Below are positions 9,201 to 18,221 of a DNA stretch of 64,000 nucleotides, one piece after another (within the stretch, counting starts at the first letter, position 1; each line of letters starts with the position of its first letter). The position numbers were made by a program, and so were the translations under genes. The stretch covers positions 186,001-250,000 of the forward strand of contig NZ_JABFDJ010000004.1 in NCBI RefSeq assembly GCF_013403925.1, in the 5' to 3' direction. The DNA comes from Winogradskyella wichelsiae (GTDB lineage Bacteria > Bacteroidota > Bacteroidia > Flavobacteriales > Flavobacteriaceae). The notes under the pieces were generated by a model, which saw nothing but the letters and a program-made list of their open reading frames with translations, was not told where the DNA came from and searched no databases.

Positions 9201-9935
9201 ATGCAGGCATTAAAATGGCTACTTTTTTGTTTTTGTTTTGTGCAATTTTCTATAGCACAACAAACGCTGCATGCTGAAAAATTAGATGATACTATCCTAA
9301 AAAAACAAAGCATTAGTGAAGATCATTTAAAACCCTATAAATCAGATAAAGACTTTAATTATAAAGAGGTCGTCGCCGAAGAGAATTTCTTAGATAAAGC
9401 TTATCGATGGTTTCAAAATTTGTTGAGAAAATTTTGGGAAGCCATTTTTGGTGTTGGCACAGCATCGGGTTTTTTATATTTTGTTTTCAGTGTTCTACCT
9501 TATTTATTATTAGCCTTTTTGATCTTTTTATTAGTACGTTTTTTCTTAAAAGTAAATTCTCATAATCTTATCACAAAAGCTAAAAAGCAAGGCTCTATCT
9601 TATTTACAGAGGAAGAACAAATTATTAAGAACGAAGACATTCCTGGATTAATACAAGATGCCATTAATCAAAACAATTACAGATTGGCTATTCGTTATTA
9701 TTATCTATTAGCTTTAAAACAACTTACAGAAAGCGATAATATCTCTTGGAAACCACAAAAAACCAATGAAGATTATATTAATGAAATTAATAAAGCTTAT
9801 TTAAAATCTGAATTTAAAAATATTACTAGAATATATGATTATGTTTGGTATGGCGAGTTTAACATCGATGCCGTAAAGTTTGAAACACTTAGACTTCCCT
9901 TTGAGCAACTTAATAATACAATTAATAAACATTGA
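9201..9935 (+). CDS. DUF4129-domain protein
   Basis: A 244-residue membrane protein: N-terminal signal peptide ('WLLFCFCFVQFSIAQQ'), a periplasmic stretch, one membrane segment near residues 92-116 ('VLPYLLLAFLIFLLVRFFL'), and a cytoplasmic DUF4129 domain at the C-terminus with 'AIRYYYLLALKQL' and the typical 'YDYVWYGEF' motif. DUF4129 domains are found next to MoxR/DUF58 or transglutaminase genes; the function is not known. The start codon abuts the previous stop, and the stop overlaps the TTG start of the next gene by 4 bp, so translation is probably coupled. Confidence 0.82.
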   Translation: MQALKWLLFCFCFVQFSIAQQTLHAEKLDDTILKKQSISEDHLKPYKSDKDFNYKEVVAEENFLDKAYRWFQNLLRKFWEAIFGVGTASGFLYFVFSVLPYLLLAFLIFLLVRFFLKVNSHNLITKAKKQGSILFTEEEQIIKNEDIPGLIQDAINQNNYRLAIRYYYLLALKQLTESDNISWKPQKTNEDYINEINKAYLKSEFKNITRIYDYVWYGEFNIDAVKFETLRLPFEQLNNTINKH

Positions 9936-11161
9936 GTAAAAAAGGTAAAATATATATCATCCTTGTAGCATTTACACTTTTAGCTATTGTTGTTCTAGAA
10001 ATGAACAAACCGAAGGCTATTAATTGGTTTCCGTCCTATGCTACACATCATAAAATACCATTAGGTTCTTATGTTTTTAATGAGCAATTAAAACGTATAA
10101 GTCATGATATTACAACTGTAGACCGACCACCTTTTGAGTATTTACAAAATGATAGTATCCATGGAACTTATCTATTTTACAATGGTGGAATTTCATTTGG
10201 GAAGCAAGAGTTAAACAGTCTATTAGATTGGGTAAGCAAAGGAAATACACTCGTTGTATCTGCTGTAGATTTTGAAGAACAATTACTAGACACCTTAAAT
10301 CTAAGCACAAAAAGCATCAACACCTTTGAAAATTTTAATAACGAATATCAAGTCAGTCTTGTAAACCCAATGTTAGATAATACTAAATCTTATAAATACG
10401 ACAGACCAAACACATTTCATTATTTTAATAAAATAGATACTTTAAAAACTTCTATTATAGGCTTTATTGATGCCTATAGGGGTAAAAACAAACCTATCGA
10501 AGACTCGTTAATCAGCAGTGTTAAACAACCTTTTGGAAAAGGTGAAATATTACTAAACACATTTCCACAGGCTTATACAAATTACTTCATACTTCAACCA
10601 CCAAATCAAGATTACACAGCAGGGCTTTTATCTTATTTAGATACCACTAAACCCATTTATATAGACACCTATTACAAAACAGGAAAGACATTTTACACCT
10701 CACCAATGTATTTATTTTTAAATACAAAATCATTGAAGTGGGCTTATTATATGATATTAATAGGTGCTTTAATCTATATTATTTTTGAAGGAAAACGTAA
10801 ACAACGGGCCATACCAATTGTAAAACCCTTACAAAACCACACTGTCGATTTCACAAGAACGATTGCAAATATGTATTATGAAAGCGGAAAGCACAAGGAT
10901 ATTTCCGAACATAAAACACATCATTTCTTAGAGTATATTAGAAACACTTTACACCTTACAACGTCAGAAATAAACCCTAGTTTTATAGATAATCTGGCAG
11001 CAAGAAGTAATAACACAATAGAAGATACACAAACCTTATTTAAGGTTATTGAAACAATAAACCAGAAAACGGAAATTAATTCTATAGAATTAGAACGTTT
11101 AAATACCTTGATAGAACAATTTAAATCCAACAATCAATGGAAGAAGAACAAAACAATATAG
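9932..11161 (+). CDS. DUF4350-domain protein, TTG start
   Basis: A 409-residue protein with an N-terminal membrane anchor ('IYIILVAFTLLAIVVLEM'), a DUF4350 domain resembling the GATase1-like fold in ABC-type auxiliary proteins ('SLLDWVSKGNTLVVSAVDF', 'GKGEILLNTFPQ'), a second hydrophobic segment near residue 275 ('WAYYMILIGALIYIIF') and a basic helical tail. The start is TTG at 9932 inside the sequence ATTGA that also contains the stop of the preceding gene. The 3' end overlaps the MoxR gene by 25 bp. Part of the SpoIIM-MoxR-DUF58 operon; function unknown. Confidence 0.8.
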   Translation: MSKKGKIYIILVAFTLLAIVVLEMNKPKAINWFPSYATHHKIPLGSYVFNEQLKRISHDITTVDRPPFEYLQNDSIHGTYLFYNGGISFGKQELNSLLDWVSKGNTLVVSAVDFEEQLLDTLNLSTKSINTFENFNNEYQVSLVNPMLDNTKSYKYDRPNTFHYFNKIDTLKTSIIGFIDAYRGKNKPIEDSLISSVKQPFGKGEILLNTFPQAYTNYFILQPPNQDYTAGLLSYLDTTKPIYIDTYYKTGKTFYTSPMYLFLNTKSLKWAYYMILIGALIYIIFEGKRKQRAIPIVKPLQNHTVDFTRTIANMYYESGKHKDISEHKTHHFLEYIRNTLHLTTSEINPSFIDNLAARSNNTIEDTQTLFKVIETINQKTEINSIELERLNTLIEQFKSNNQWKKNKTI

Positions 11162-12141
11162 AGCAAGATAACTTAAGCTTTAATAATAGAATTCAGTTAG
11201 AGGACTTAAAAAATGCTGTTGAAAGCATTAAAGCCGAGTTAAGAAAAGTTATTATTGGACAAGATAATTTTGTGGAATTGCTCATCGTAGCCTTATTAGC
11301 CGATGGACATGTTTTAATTGAAGGAGTTCCAGGAATTGCAAAAACCGTAACCGCTAAACTCTTTGCTAAAGTTTTAAAAACGAATTTTAGTCGAATTCAA
11401 TTTACACCAGATTTAATGCCTAGTGATGTTTTAGGAACTTCAATTTTAAACATGAAGTCTTCTGAATTCGAATTTAAAAAAGGACCAATATTTTCTAACA
11501 TTGTATTAATAGATGAGATCAACAGAGCACCTGCCAAAACACAAGCTGCTTTATTTGAAACCATGGAAGAACGGCAAGCAACTATTGATGGTACAACTTA
11601 CAAGTTTGATAACCCATTTATGGTTTTAGCAACACAAAACCCTATTGAGCAAGAAGGAACTTACGCTTTACCAGAAGCGCAATTAGACCGTTTTATCTTT
11701 AAAATAAAAGTAGACTACCCGAGTTTAGAAGATGAAATTAAGATAATTACATCGCATCACGAACGTAAAGGACAAAAACCTCAAGCGTTAATTAATGCAA
11801 TACTCGATACAGCTTCACTAGAAGATTACAAGAGTAAAACACAAGAAATTCTCGTCGAAGAAAAAATCATTAAATATATTGCTGAAATTGTCTCAAAAAC
11901 TAGAAATCATCCACACTTATATCTTGGTGGTTCTCCAAGAGCATCAATTGCCATTTTAAATACAACTAAAGCTTTTGCTGCAATTAACGGACGTGATTTT
12001 GTAATTCCTGAAGATGTAAAAAAAGCGTTAAACCCAGTACTAAATCACCGTATTATTTTAACACCAGAACGTGAAATGGAAGGCATGACCACTGAAAATG
12101 TTATTGAAATGATTGTGCAATCCGTTGAAGTTCCTAGATAA
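11137..12141 (+). CDS. MoxR-family AAA+ ATPase
   Basis: A 334-residue AAA+ ATPase of the MoxR/RavA class. Walker A is 'GVPGIAKT' (residues 63-70), Walker B 'VLIDEINR' (~123-130), sensor 1 'LATQNPIEQEG', arginine finger region 'LPEAQLDRF', and the C-terminal AAA lid domain includes 'YLGGSPRASIAIL'. MoxR proteins act as chaperone-like ATPases that mature partner protein complexes, usually together with a von Willebrand-type or DUF58 partner encoded next door, as here. The gene overlaps the DUF4350 gene by 25 bp and is followed, after a 7-bp tandem repeat, by the DUF58 gene. Confidence 0.95.
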   Translation: MEEEQNNIEQDNLSFNNRIQLEDLKNAVESIKAELRKVIIGQDNFVELLIVALLADGHVLIEGVPGIAKTVTAKLFAKVLKTNFSRIQFTPDLMPSDVLGTSILNMKSSEFEFKKGPIFSNIVLIDEINRAPAKTQAALFETMEERQATIDGTTYKFDNPFMVLATQNPIEQEGTYALPEAQLDRFIFKIKVDYPSLEDEIKIITSHHERKGQKPQALINAILDTASLEDYKSKTQEILVEEKIIKYIAEIVSKTRNHPHLYLGGSPRASIAILNTTKAFAAINGRDFVIPEDVKKALNPVLNHRIILTPEREMEGMTTENVIEMIVQSVEVPR

Positions 12142-12144
12142 TCC

Positions 12145-12193
12145 CAGTAAGCAGTAAGCAGTAAGCAGTAAGCAGTAAGCAGTAAGCAGTAAG
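12145..12193 (+). repeat. 7-bp tandem repeat (CAGTAAG)x7 between moxR and the DUF58 gene
   Basis: Seven perfect head-to-tail copies of CAGTAAG fill 12145-12193, from 4 bp after the MoxR stop codon to 5 bp before the DUF58 start codon. The region that should hold the ribosome binding site and any spacer is therefore almost wholly repeat. The unit length is not a multiple of three, but it is non-coding here, so copy-number change would alter spacing rather than reading frame. Confidence 0.97.
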
Positions 12194-12198
12194 CAAAT

Positions 12199-13530
12199 AT
12201 GAATTTTTTAAAATCATTATACATACACAAACAACTCTATATTTATATAGCAGTGGCTTCTGTGTGTTTTCTTTTGTCTTATTGGTTTTCTATTTTCTAT
12301 CCCATTGCATGGATTACTACAATTATAATAGCTGTCTTATTATTGATAGATTTGATGTTACTCTACAAGTCTTCAGATGCAATAAATGCAAGACGAATAT
12401 TACCAGATAAGTTTTCTAACAGTGATAACAATTTGGTTCCAATTGCCATTACTAATAAATATAGTTTTAAAACTTTTATTGATGTTATAGATGAATTACC
12501 TGTACAATTTCAAAAGCGAGATTTTACCTACAAGACCTCTTTAGGTCCTAATGAAAATCACGATTTCGATTATTTAGTAAGGCCTGTAGATCGTGGTGAA
12601 TATTATTTTGGATACCTCAATGTGTTTGTATCCTCTGTTCTTAAGATTGTAAAACGAAGGTATCAGTTTCATAATCAGCAAATGGTTATGGTTTACCCAT
12701 CTATCATTCAAATGCAGAAATATGATTTTTTAGCCGTAAGCAATGCTTTAACTGAATTTGGCCTAAAAAAGATTAGAAAAATCGGGAATACTTCAGAATT
12801 CGAACAAATAAAAGAATACGTTAATGGCGACGATTTTAGAACTGTAAATTGGAAAGCAACTGCCAAGCGTGGTCAATTGATGGTGAATCAGTTTCAAGAT
12901 GAAAAATCCCAACCCATCTACTCTATCATTGATACAGGAAGAATAATGAAAATGCCATTTAACGGATTAAAACTGTTAGATTATGCCATTAATTCTACAT
13001 TAGCCTTTAGTAATGTTGCCCTAAAAAAACATGATAAAGTTGGTATGCTTTCTTTTTCAAAAAAGATTGAAAACTTTCTACCTGCCATTCAAAAATTAAC
13101 CTATCTCAACCGTATTCTCGAGGCTTTATATAATATTGATACACAATTTACAGATAGCGATTTTGGTTTACTTTACGCACAGCTAAAACGAAAAGTAACA
13201 CATCGTAGCTTAATTATATTGTATACTAATTTTGAACACATCAGCGCTTTAAAACGTCAGTTACCATACCTACAAGCCATTTCTAAAAAACACATGCTTG
13301 TTGTAGTACTGTTTAAAAACACAGAATTAGACACCATTATTAATGAGAAGGCAGAAGATTTACAATCTATTTATCATAAAACTATTGCTGAAAAATTTGC
13401 TTTTGAAAAACGATTAATGGTCAAAGAGCTTCAAAAACACGGTATTCAATCTATCTTAACAGCTCCAGAAAATTTAACCATAAATACCATTAACAAGTAC
13501 TTAGAGATTAAAGCTCGTGGTCTTTTGTAA
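12199..13530 (+). CDS. DUF58-domain protein (MoxR partner)
   Basis: A 443-residue protein with two N-terminal membrane helices (residues ~12-60) and a C-terminal DUF58 / von Willebrand A-like region. The DUF58 core is 'YVNGDDFRTVNWKATAKRG', followed by 'YSIIDTG' where the metal-ion-dependent adhesion motif usually begins and 'KVGMLSF' later. DUF58 proteins are encoded beside MoxR ATPases and are thought to be their clients or partners in envelope-related assembly. It is the last gene of the operon; the start follows the (CAGTAAG)x7 repeat, with no recognisable ribosome binding site other than the purines of the repeat. Confidence 0.88.
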   Translation: MNFLKSLYIHKQLYIYIAVASVCFLLSYWFSIFYPIAWITTIIIAVLLLIDLMLLYKSSDAINARRILPDKFSNSDNNLVPIAITNKYSFKTFIDVIDELPVQFQKRDFTYKTSLGPNENHDFDYLVRPVDRGEYYFGYLNVFVSSVLKIVKRRYQFHNQQMVMVYPSIIQMQKYDFLAVSNALTEFGLKKIRKIGNTSEFEQIKEYVNGDDFRTVNWKATAKRGQLMVNQFQDEKSQPIYSIIDTGRIMKMPFNGLKLLDYAINSTLAFSNVALKKHDKVGMLSFSKKIENFLPAIQKLTYLNRILEALYNIDTQFTDSDFGLLYAQLKRKVTHRSLIILYTNFEHISALKRQLPYLQAISKKHMLVVVLFKNTELDTIINEKAEDLQSIYHKTIAEKFAFEKRLMVKELQKHGIQSILTAPENLTINTINKYLEIKARGLL

Positions 13531-13701
13531 ATACAATTCCGCATACTAGTCCTGGCTTCTAGTTTCTTGCGAAAAAACACAACTCATCCAAATAAAATTA
13601 CAGTTTGGTATTTTTAATCGTTTAAGCTTGTTTATTTATAAGATATTTGAATTATCAATAAAAACAAACAGTATTACACCAACTTTAAAAGCATCAACAT
13701 T

Positions 13702-14118
13702 ATGAAAAAATTAATTTTATCATTGACAATTGCACTAGCTTCATTCTTAGGATTTTCTCAAGACTCAGGTGTATCAATCACAGTGATTGTAGACAACGTG
13801 ACAAATAACAAAGGCAAGGTTTCCATGGCTCTACATACCGCAGATACATTTATGAAAAGTAAAGGTATTATGAGTACTGAGACTGATATTAAGGACGGAA
13901 AAGTAACTTTAACTTTTAAAAACGTACAAGCTGGACAATACGCCATAATGGTCTTGCACGATGAGAACAATAATAAAAAAATGGATTATATGGAAAATGG
14001 GATGCCTTTAGAATCTTACGGAATGTCTAACAATGCAATGACTATGGGACCACCTCAATATGATGATGCTAAGTTTGAAGTAGAAAATGAAGATTTAACA
14101 TTACACATCCGCTTCTAG
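13702..14118 (+). CDS. DUF2141-domain secreted protein
   Basis: A 138-residue protein with a signal peptide ('LILSLTIALASFLGFSQ') and a DUF2141 domain: 'SVTVIV..N.KGKVSMALH' type beginning and the diagnostic 'GQYAIMVLHDENNNKKMDY' followed by 'GMPLESYGMSNNA'. DUF2141 proteins are small exported beta-sandwich proteins of unknown role, common in Bacteroidota. The Asp/Asn-rich loop 'DENNNKKMD' may bind calcium, which is inference. It is a single gene with its own terminator at 14144-14175. Confidence 0.87.
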   Translation: MKKLILSLTIALASFLGFSQDSGVSITVIVDNVTNNKGKVSMALHTADTFMKSKGIMSTETDIKDGKVTLTFKNVQAGQYAIMVLHDENNNKKMDYMENGMPLESYGMSNNAMTMGPPQYDDAKFEVENEDLTLHIRF

Positions 14119-14143
14119 CTTTATCTTAATAATATTTTAAACT

Positions 14144-14175
14144 AAAAAAGACTGCTCTTCAGCAGTCTTTTTTTT
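14144..14175 (+). terminator. Rho-independent terminator after the DUF2141 gene
   Basis: Stem AAAAAAGACTGCT / AGCAGTCTTTTTT with a CTTC loop and a T-run. The A-rich left flank means it should also work on the minus strand, stopping dps transcription (dps ends at 14192). Confidence 0.9.
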
Positions 14176-14191
14176 ATCTATGTATTTAATC

Positions 14192-14671
14192 TTAGACTGT
14201 TTCGCCTAACCAAGCTTTCATCATCCAAACTGTTTTTTCTTGTTCAGTAATAAAATCACTCATCATTGAATTTGTACCTTCATCGTTAGCATCCCCTGCA
14301 AACTCTAAAATAGCACGTTCCATTTTCAATAATTCACTTAGGGATTCTACAATTAATTCTACAGCCTTATCATCCTTAGAAATATTTTTTCCTACAGGAA
14401 CTTTAGCTGCTTTGGTATAATCTTCAAAAGTATGTAATGGAGTTGCACCTAACGTTAAAATACGCTCTGCAATCTCATCTACTTTTAAATTGGCATCTGT
14501 ATATAATTCTTCAAATTTAACGTGTAAATCAAAAAATGCACGTCCTCTGATATTCCAATGTATTCCTCTTAAATTTTGATAATACAATTGAAAATTTGCT
14601 AGTAGCTGATTTAAATCGTCAGCTAATACTTTCGTTTTCTTGGTATCTAAACCTATGCTATTTAATGTCAT
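14192..14671 (-). CDS. dps: Dps-family ferritin-like DNA protection protein
   Basis: A 159-residue Dps protein. The intersubunit ferroxidase ligands are in place with canonical spacing: His38 ('RGIHWNIRG'), His50 ('FFDLHVKFEELY'), Asp65 and Glu69 ('DEIAER'). It should form a dodecamer that oxidises Fe(II) with peroxide and stores it, protecting DNA under stress. It is divergent from oxyR with 101 bp between the two starts, the usual arrangement for peroxide-regulated dps. The minus-strand sequence TAAATTTG at 14700-14693 is a good -7 element 22 bp before the start codon, with no clear -33 TTTG, which fits OxyR activation. Confidence 0.95.
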   Translation of the reverse strand: MTLNSIGLDTKKTKVLADDLNQLLANFQLYYQNLRGIHWNIRGRAFFDLHVKFEELYTDANLKVDEIAERILTLGATPLHTFEDYTKAAKVPVGKNISKDDKAVELIVESLSELLKMERAILEFAGDANDEGTNSMMSDFITEQEKTVWMMKAWLGETV

Positions 14672-14692
14672 AATATCTGTTTTTTATTATCT

Positions 14693-14700
14693 CAAATTTA
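14693..14700 (-). promoter_or_regulatory. Candidate -7 element of dps
   Basis: Minus-strand TAAATTTG fits the Bacteroidota -7 consensus TAnnTTTG. The -33 position lacks TTTG, suggesting dependence on an activator such as the OxyR encoded divergently. Confidence 0.45.
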
Positions 14701-14772
14701 CGGATTTTTAGGCCAAAAATATCATAGTAGTAATGAATACTTTTTATACTTTTATAGTCTAAATTAATAGTT

Positions 14773-15711
14773 ATGACGATTACGCAACTGAAATACGCTT
14801 TAGCCATTGCAGAACATAAGAATTTCACTAAAGCAGCAGAAAAATGTTTTGTTACGCAACCAACCTTAAGTACTCAGATTCAGAAGTTAGAAGATGAATT
14901 AGATATTATTATTTTTGATCGAGGTAAGAAACCAATTGAACTCACTGAAGTTGGTAGAAAAATTGTTTATCAGGCTAGAAATATAGTAAATGAAGCAGAT
15001 AGAATTCAAGATATTGTAGATCAACAAAAAGGATTTATTGGAGGTGAATTTAGATTAGGAATTATACCTACCGTTATGCCTACACTGTTGCCAATGTTTT
15101 TAAAGAATTTCATTAAAAAATATCCGAAAGTTAAATTAAAGATTGAAGAGCTAACAACCGATGAAATATTAATTCGTATTAGCGATGGTCACCTAGATGC
15201 AGCAATTGCAGCTACCCCTTTAGAAAGTGATAATATTAAAGAGCGTGTACTATACTACGAGCCTTTTGTAGCCTATATACCAGATAATCATAGATTAAAA
15301 GACAAGAAAACTATTGAAACCTCTGATTTAAGTATTGATGATATGTTGCTCTTAGAAGATGGTCATTGTTTTAGAGATGGTGTAATTAATCTTTGCAAAA
15401 CGTTTAAGGACCAAGCTGACGAAACATTTCAACTTGAAAGTGGAAGTATTGAAACCCTTATAAAGCTATCTAATGAAGGGATGGGAATGACACTTTTACC
15501 TTATTTACATACTTTAGATATAAAAGAAAAATTGAGTCCTCACTTAAGATTCTTTGCAGAACCATCACCGGCAAGAGAAGTGAGTATCATTTATCATAAA
15601 AGTGAATTAAAAATGCAGATCATTGATGCCATGCACGATGTGATTTCTGGAATTATACGTGGAGCAATTGCTTTTCAAAATGTAGAAATTATCAGTCCAA
15701 AAGCTAAATAA
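14773..15711 (+). CDS. oxyR: OxyR, LysR-family hydrogen peroxide sensor
   Basis: A 312-residue LysR-type regulator: N-terminal winged helix ('MTITQLKYALAIAEHKNFTKAA') and periplasmic-binding-protein-like sensor domain. The redox pair is visible as Cys199 and Cys208 in 'LLEDGHCFRDGVINLCK', the same positions and spacing as in E. coli OxyR, so peroxide sensing by disulfide formation is very likely. 'GIIPTVMPTLLP' and 'DAAIAATPL' are further OxyR signatures. It is divergent from dps, a classical target. A bidirectional terminator follows at 15737-15770. Confidence 0.96.
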   Translation: MTITQLKYALAIAEHKNFTKAAEKCFVTQPTLSTQIQKLEDELDIIIFDRGKKPIELTEVGRKIVYQARNIVNEADRIQDIVDQQKGFIGGEFRLGIIPTVMPTLLPMFLKNFIKKYPKVKLKIEELTTDEILIRISDGHLDAAIAATPLESDNIKERVLYYEPFVAYIPDNHRLKDKKTIETSDLSIDDMLLLEDGHCFRDGVINLCKTFKDQADETFQLESGSIETLIKLSNEGMGMTLLPYLHTLDIKEKLSPHLRFFAEPSPAREVSIIYHKSELKMQIIDAMHDVISGIIRGAIAFQNVEIISPKAK

Positions 15712-15736
15712 CAAATTCTATTAAATAAGAACTCAT

Positions 15737-15770
15737 AAAAAAAGCGACTCAATATTGAATCGCTTTTTTT
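15737..15770. terminator. Bidirectional terminator between oxyR and the 65-aa gene
   Basis: A 10-bp stem GCGACTCAAT / ATTGAATCGC (one C-A mismatch) flanked by seven A on the left and seven T on the right. It ends two convergent transcripts: oxyR and the small gene whose stop is at 15772. Confidence 0.88.
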
Positions 15771-15771
15771 A

Positions 15772-15969
15772 TTATGCTTTCAAATAAATCATACATTGAT
15801 TTAATTCTGGATTTTGATGGATTAAGGACTCAATAAATATTCTAAGTTCCTCTAGTTCATGCGGTAATAATCGTCTCGCAGCTTTTTGCACTTCTTTGCA
15901 AAATAATGTCGCATCAAAACTCACTTTATTGAGTACAGTTTTAGTGTACTCATACATTGCTCGCGCCAT
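15772..15969 (-). CDS. Conserved small flavobacterial protein, unknown function
   Basis: A 65-residue soluble protein beginning 'MARAMYEYTKTVLNKVSFD' and containing 'FCKEVQKAARRLLPHELEEL'. I recall close relatives in many Flavobacteriia, always of this size, with the 'LFCKE' and 'RLLP.E.EEL' stretches kept. It is mostly helical, charged and has two Cys. No function is known to me. The terminator on its 3' side and a separate start region suggest a single-gene unit. Confidence 0.75.
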   Translation of the reverse strand: MARAMYEYTKTVLNKVSFDATLFCKEVQKAARRLLPHELEELRIFIESLIHQNPELNQCMIYLKA

Positions 15970-16192
15970 AAGTATTTTAAGTTTTTAGGTTAACAAAGGT
16001 AATTTTAATCTATACGCTATGGTTTCAATATCTGATTTTAAAGATAGTATTTTTTTTGAACTCAAGTTTATTAAACACAAAAGTTTAACAGCTTATTATG
16101 TTAAAAACTGGAAGTAATTCCTCGAAAAAAACAGTAACAAACCGCTACAAAAAACCAAACACAAACACCTAAAAAATAGATTATTAAGTTAA

Positions 16193-16990
16193 TTAAAACC
16201 GATTATCCCCATCTAACAAATTACCTAAACCACCAAGGACGCTACCCTCTCCTTTAGACTTACCACCATTAGGTATAGATGCTAATACACGACCAGCTAA
16301 CCTACTAAAAGGTAGGGATTGTATATAAACTTTTCCTGGTCCTTGTAGCTTTGCAAAGAATAAACCTTCGCCTCCAAATATCGAGTTTTTAATTCCACCT
16401 ATAAATTCAATATCATAATCAATACCTTGTGTAAACCCAATAATACAACCTGTATCTACGCGTAAGATTTCGCCAGCCGCTAATGTTTTTACTGCTGTAG
16501 TTCCTCCTGCATGTACAAAAGCCATACCGTCACCCTCTAATTTTTGCATAATAAAGCCTTCACCGCCAAAAAGTCCACGACCTAATTTTTTAGAAAACTC
16601 AATACCTATACTAACACCCTTTGCTGCGCATAAAAATGCATCCTTTTGGCAAATAAATTTACCACCATATTCTGTTAAATCAATTGATATAATTTTTCCT
16701 GGATAAGGTGAAGCAAAAGAGACGTTACGTTTACCTGTAAGATTATTATAAAAAGCCGTCATAAACAAGCTTTCACCGGTAAGGATTCGCTTCCCGGCAC
16801 CTAATATTTTACCTAGAAACCCAGTGTCTTTTTGAGAACCATCTCCAAAAATTGTATCCATTTTAATGCCATCATCCATCATCATAAAACTCCCAGATTC
16901 GGCAATAACGCCTTCTTGAGGATCTAATTCTATTTCTACATATTGCATTTCTTCTCCGTAAATACGGTAATCTATTTCGTGTGATGTCAT
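16193..16990 (-). CDS. AIM24 / TIGR00266-family protein
   Basis: A 265-residue protein rich in glycine turns and beta strands, with '[20 protein letters not shown]' at the start and repeated '[13 protein letters not shown]', '[22 protein letters not shown]' units typical of the AIM24 family. No signal peptide. The fold is a double-stranded beta prism; bacterial members have no firmly established role. The C-terminal tail is Gly/Ser-rich. It stands alone on the minus strand; about 220 bp of AT-rich sequence without a visible gene lies downstream. Confidence 0.87.
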   Translation of the reverse strand: MTSHEIDYRIYGEEMQYVEIELDPQEGVIAESGSFMMMDDGIKMDTIFGDGSQKDTGFLGKILGAGKRILTGESLFMTAFYNNLTGKRNVSFASPYPGKIISIDLTEYGGKFICQKDAFLCAAKGVSIGIEFSKKLGRGLFGGEGFIMQKLEGDGMAFVHAGGTTAVKTLAAGEILRVDTGCIIGFTQGIDYDIEFIGGIKNSIFGGEGLFFAKLQGPGKVYIQSLPFSRLAGRVLASIPNGGKSKGEGSVLGGLGNLLDGDNRF

Positions 16991-17083
16991 GATAAAATAT
17001 TTAGTTGTTTAAATATAAGTTGATGAAATTGATAATTTGTTACAATTTATTTTGAACCTTCTGCTTATTATTTATTTATCATT

Positions 17084-17539
17084 TTAAGATTTAACCTTGA
17101 GTGTCCACTGAAAATTAAAAGAAGAAACTTCTATACCTTCTTCATTTATGCCATTAGAGTTAAGCCATACAGTCTGACCTTCCCCAGATGCTATCGTTTT
17201 CTTTATAGCTTCATTTATTTTTTCTCCTTCGTTACATGTAAATGTAATAACGCCTGTGGCTTTTTTAGTAAATGTGGCATTATTACTCGCAACTAACATC
17301 GATATCTTTTTATCACTTTCTTTAATTTTTCTCATAACTAAAGCTCCTGTTGTTAACTCAGCTGCCATGCCTTGTACAGCCCAAAACATAGACCTGAACG
17401 GATTTTGGTTTACCCAACGGTGTTTTACAGTAACAATGCATGTTGTGTTATTTAATATTTTGGTTCTTACACCTGTAAAATACGCTGCAGGCAGTTTTAT
17501 CATTAAAAATTTATTGAGCTTAGATGGTGATATATTCAT
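17084..17539 (-). CDS. DUF4442-domain hotdog-fold protein
   Basis: A 151-residue protein recognised as DUF4442, a hotdog-fold family related to acyl-CoA thioesterases such as PaaI/YiiD. The pattern 'VKHRWVNQNPFRSMFWAVQGMAAELTTGAL' corresponds to the central helix where thioesterases place their catalytic acid; here a Glu lies in 'AAELTTG'. Substrate unknown. It is divergent from the DUF4870 gene. Confidence 0.78.
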   Translation of the reverse strand: MNISPSKLNKFLMIKLPAAYFTGVRTKILNNTTCIVTVKHRWVNQNPFRSMFWAVQGMAAELTTGALVMRKIKESDKKISMLVASNNATFTKKATGVITFTCNEGEKINEAIKKTIASGEGQTVWLNSNGINEEGIEVSSFNFQWTLKVKS

Positions 17540-17681
17540 AGAGATTTATTTTTATCTCATTAAAAAAGAGATACTATTTATATTAATTTTCACTAAAATA
17601 AGTGAAAATGATAGACTTAACTAATGTTAAATAAATGTTAATATTAAGTACTATGTGTAACATACTACCTTTTTAAAGACA

Positions 17682-17689
17682 TATATTTG
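17682..17689 (+). promoter_or_regulatory. Candidate -7 element before the DUF4870 gene
   Basis: TATATTTG matches TAnnTTTG exactly and lies 28 bp before the start codon at 17718. No clear -33 element. Confidence 0.4.
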
Positions 17690-17717
17690 TATAAGCAACT
17701 ATTATATACTTTATAAA

Positions 17718-18164
17718 ATGATTGATAACCATCACAAAAACTTAGCGACATTTATTCATTTGTCTACCTTTTCGAGATTTGTAATTCCTTTTGGAAACTT
17801 TATTGGACCTATCGTTTTATGGGCAGCCAATAAAAACAAATCAGAATTTGTGGATCAACATGGTAAGCAAGCTATTAATTTTCAAATCAGTGTTTTGCTC
17901 TACGCTATTATATTAGGAACGTTGAGTGTACCGCTTTTTATTTTTAAAATATTAAGCGGATTAGATGTTATTGACTTTAATGGATTTCAGAATTTCAATA
18001 TTAATGTTGGTGAGCCTTCTGCTCTACTGTACGTTGGTGGTGGATTAGGTGTCATAGCCATTATTGCCTTTATAGTAGAATTAGCACTCATTGTCAAAGC
18101 GAGTTTATCAGCTAGAGATGGAAATGATTTTAAGTATCCATTTACCATCAATTTTTTAAAATAA
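17718..18164 (+). CDS. DUF4870-domain membrane protein
   Basis: A 148-residue protein with three hydrophobic segments and the typical DUF4870 (Tic20-like) features: 'ATFIHLSTFSRFVIPFGNFIGPIVLWAANK' at the N-terminus followed by 'VDQHGKQAINFQISVLLY'. Function unknown. It precedes the PadR-PspC-GIN operon in the same direction with a 137-bp gap, so it may be co-regulated as an envelope-related gene. Confidence 0.85.
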   Translation: MIDNHHKNLATFIHLSTFSRFVIPFGNFIGPIVLWAANKNKSEFVDQHGKQAINFQISVLLYAIILGTLSVPLFIFKILSGLDVIDFNGFQNFNINVGEPSALLYVGGGLGVIAIIAFIVELALIVKASLSARDGNDFKYPFTINFLK

Positions 18165-18221
18165 TCAATCCTGAATTTATTCAGAACATCATATTTCATC
18201 AATAATCAAATCAATCAAAAA

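Noticed and set aside
12145..12193. CRISPR-like array
   Set aside because: The repeat unit is 7 bp without spacers, so it is a simple tandem repeat.
12045..12230. Minus-strand frame with repeated Leu-Leu-Leu-Thr-Ala-Tyr
   Set aside because: It arises from reading the 7-bp tandem repeat in the antisense direction; there is no start region or conservation signal.
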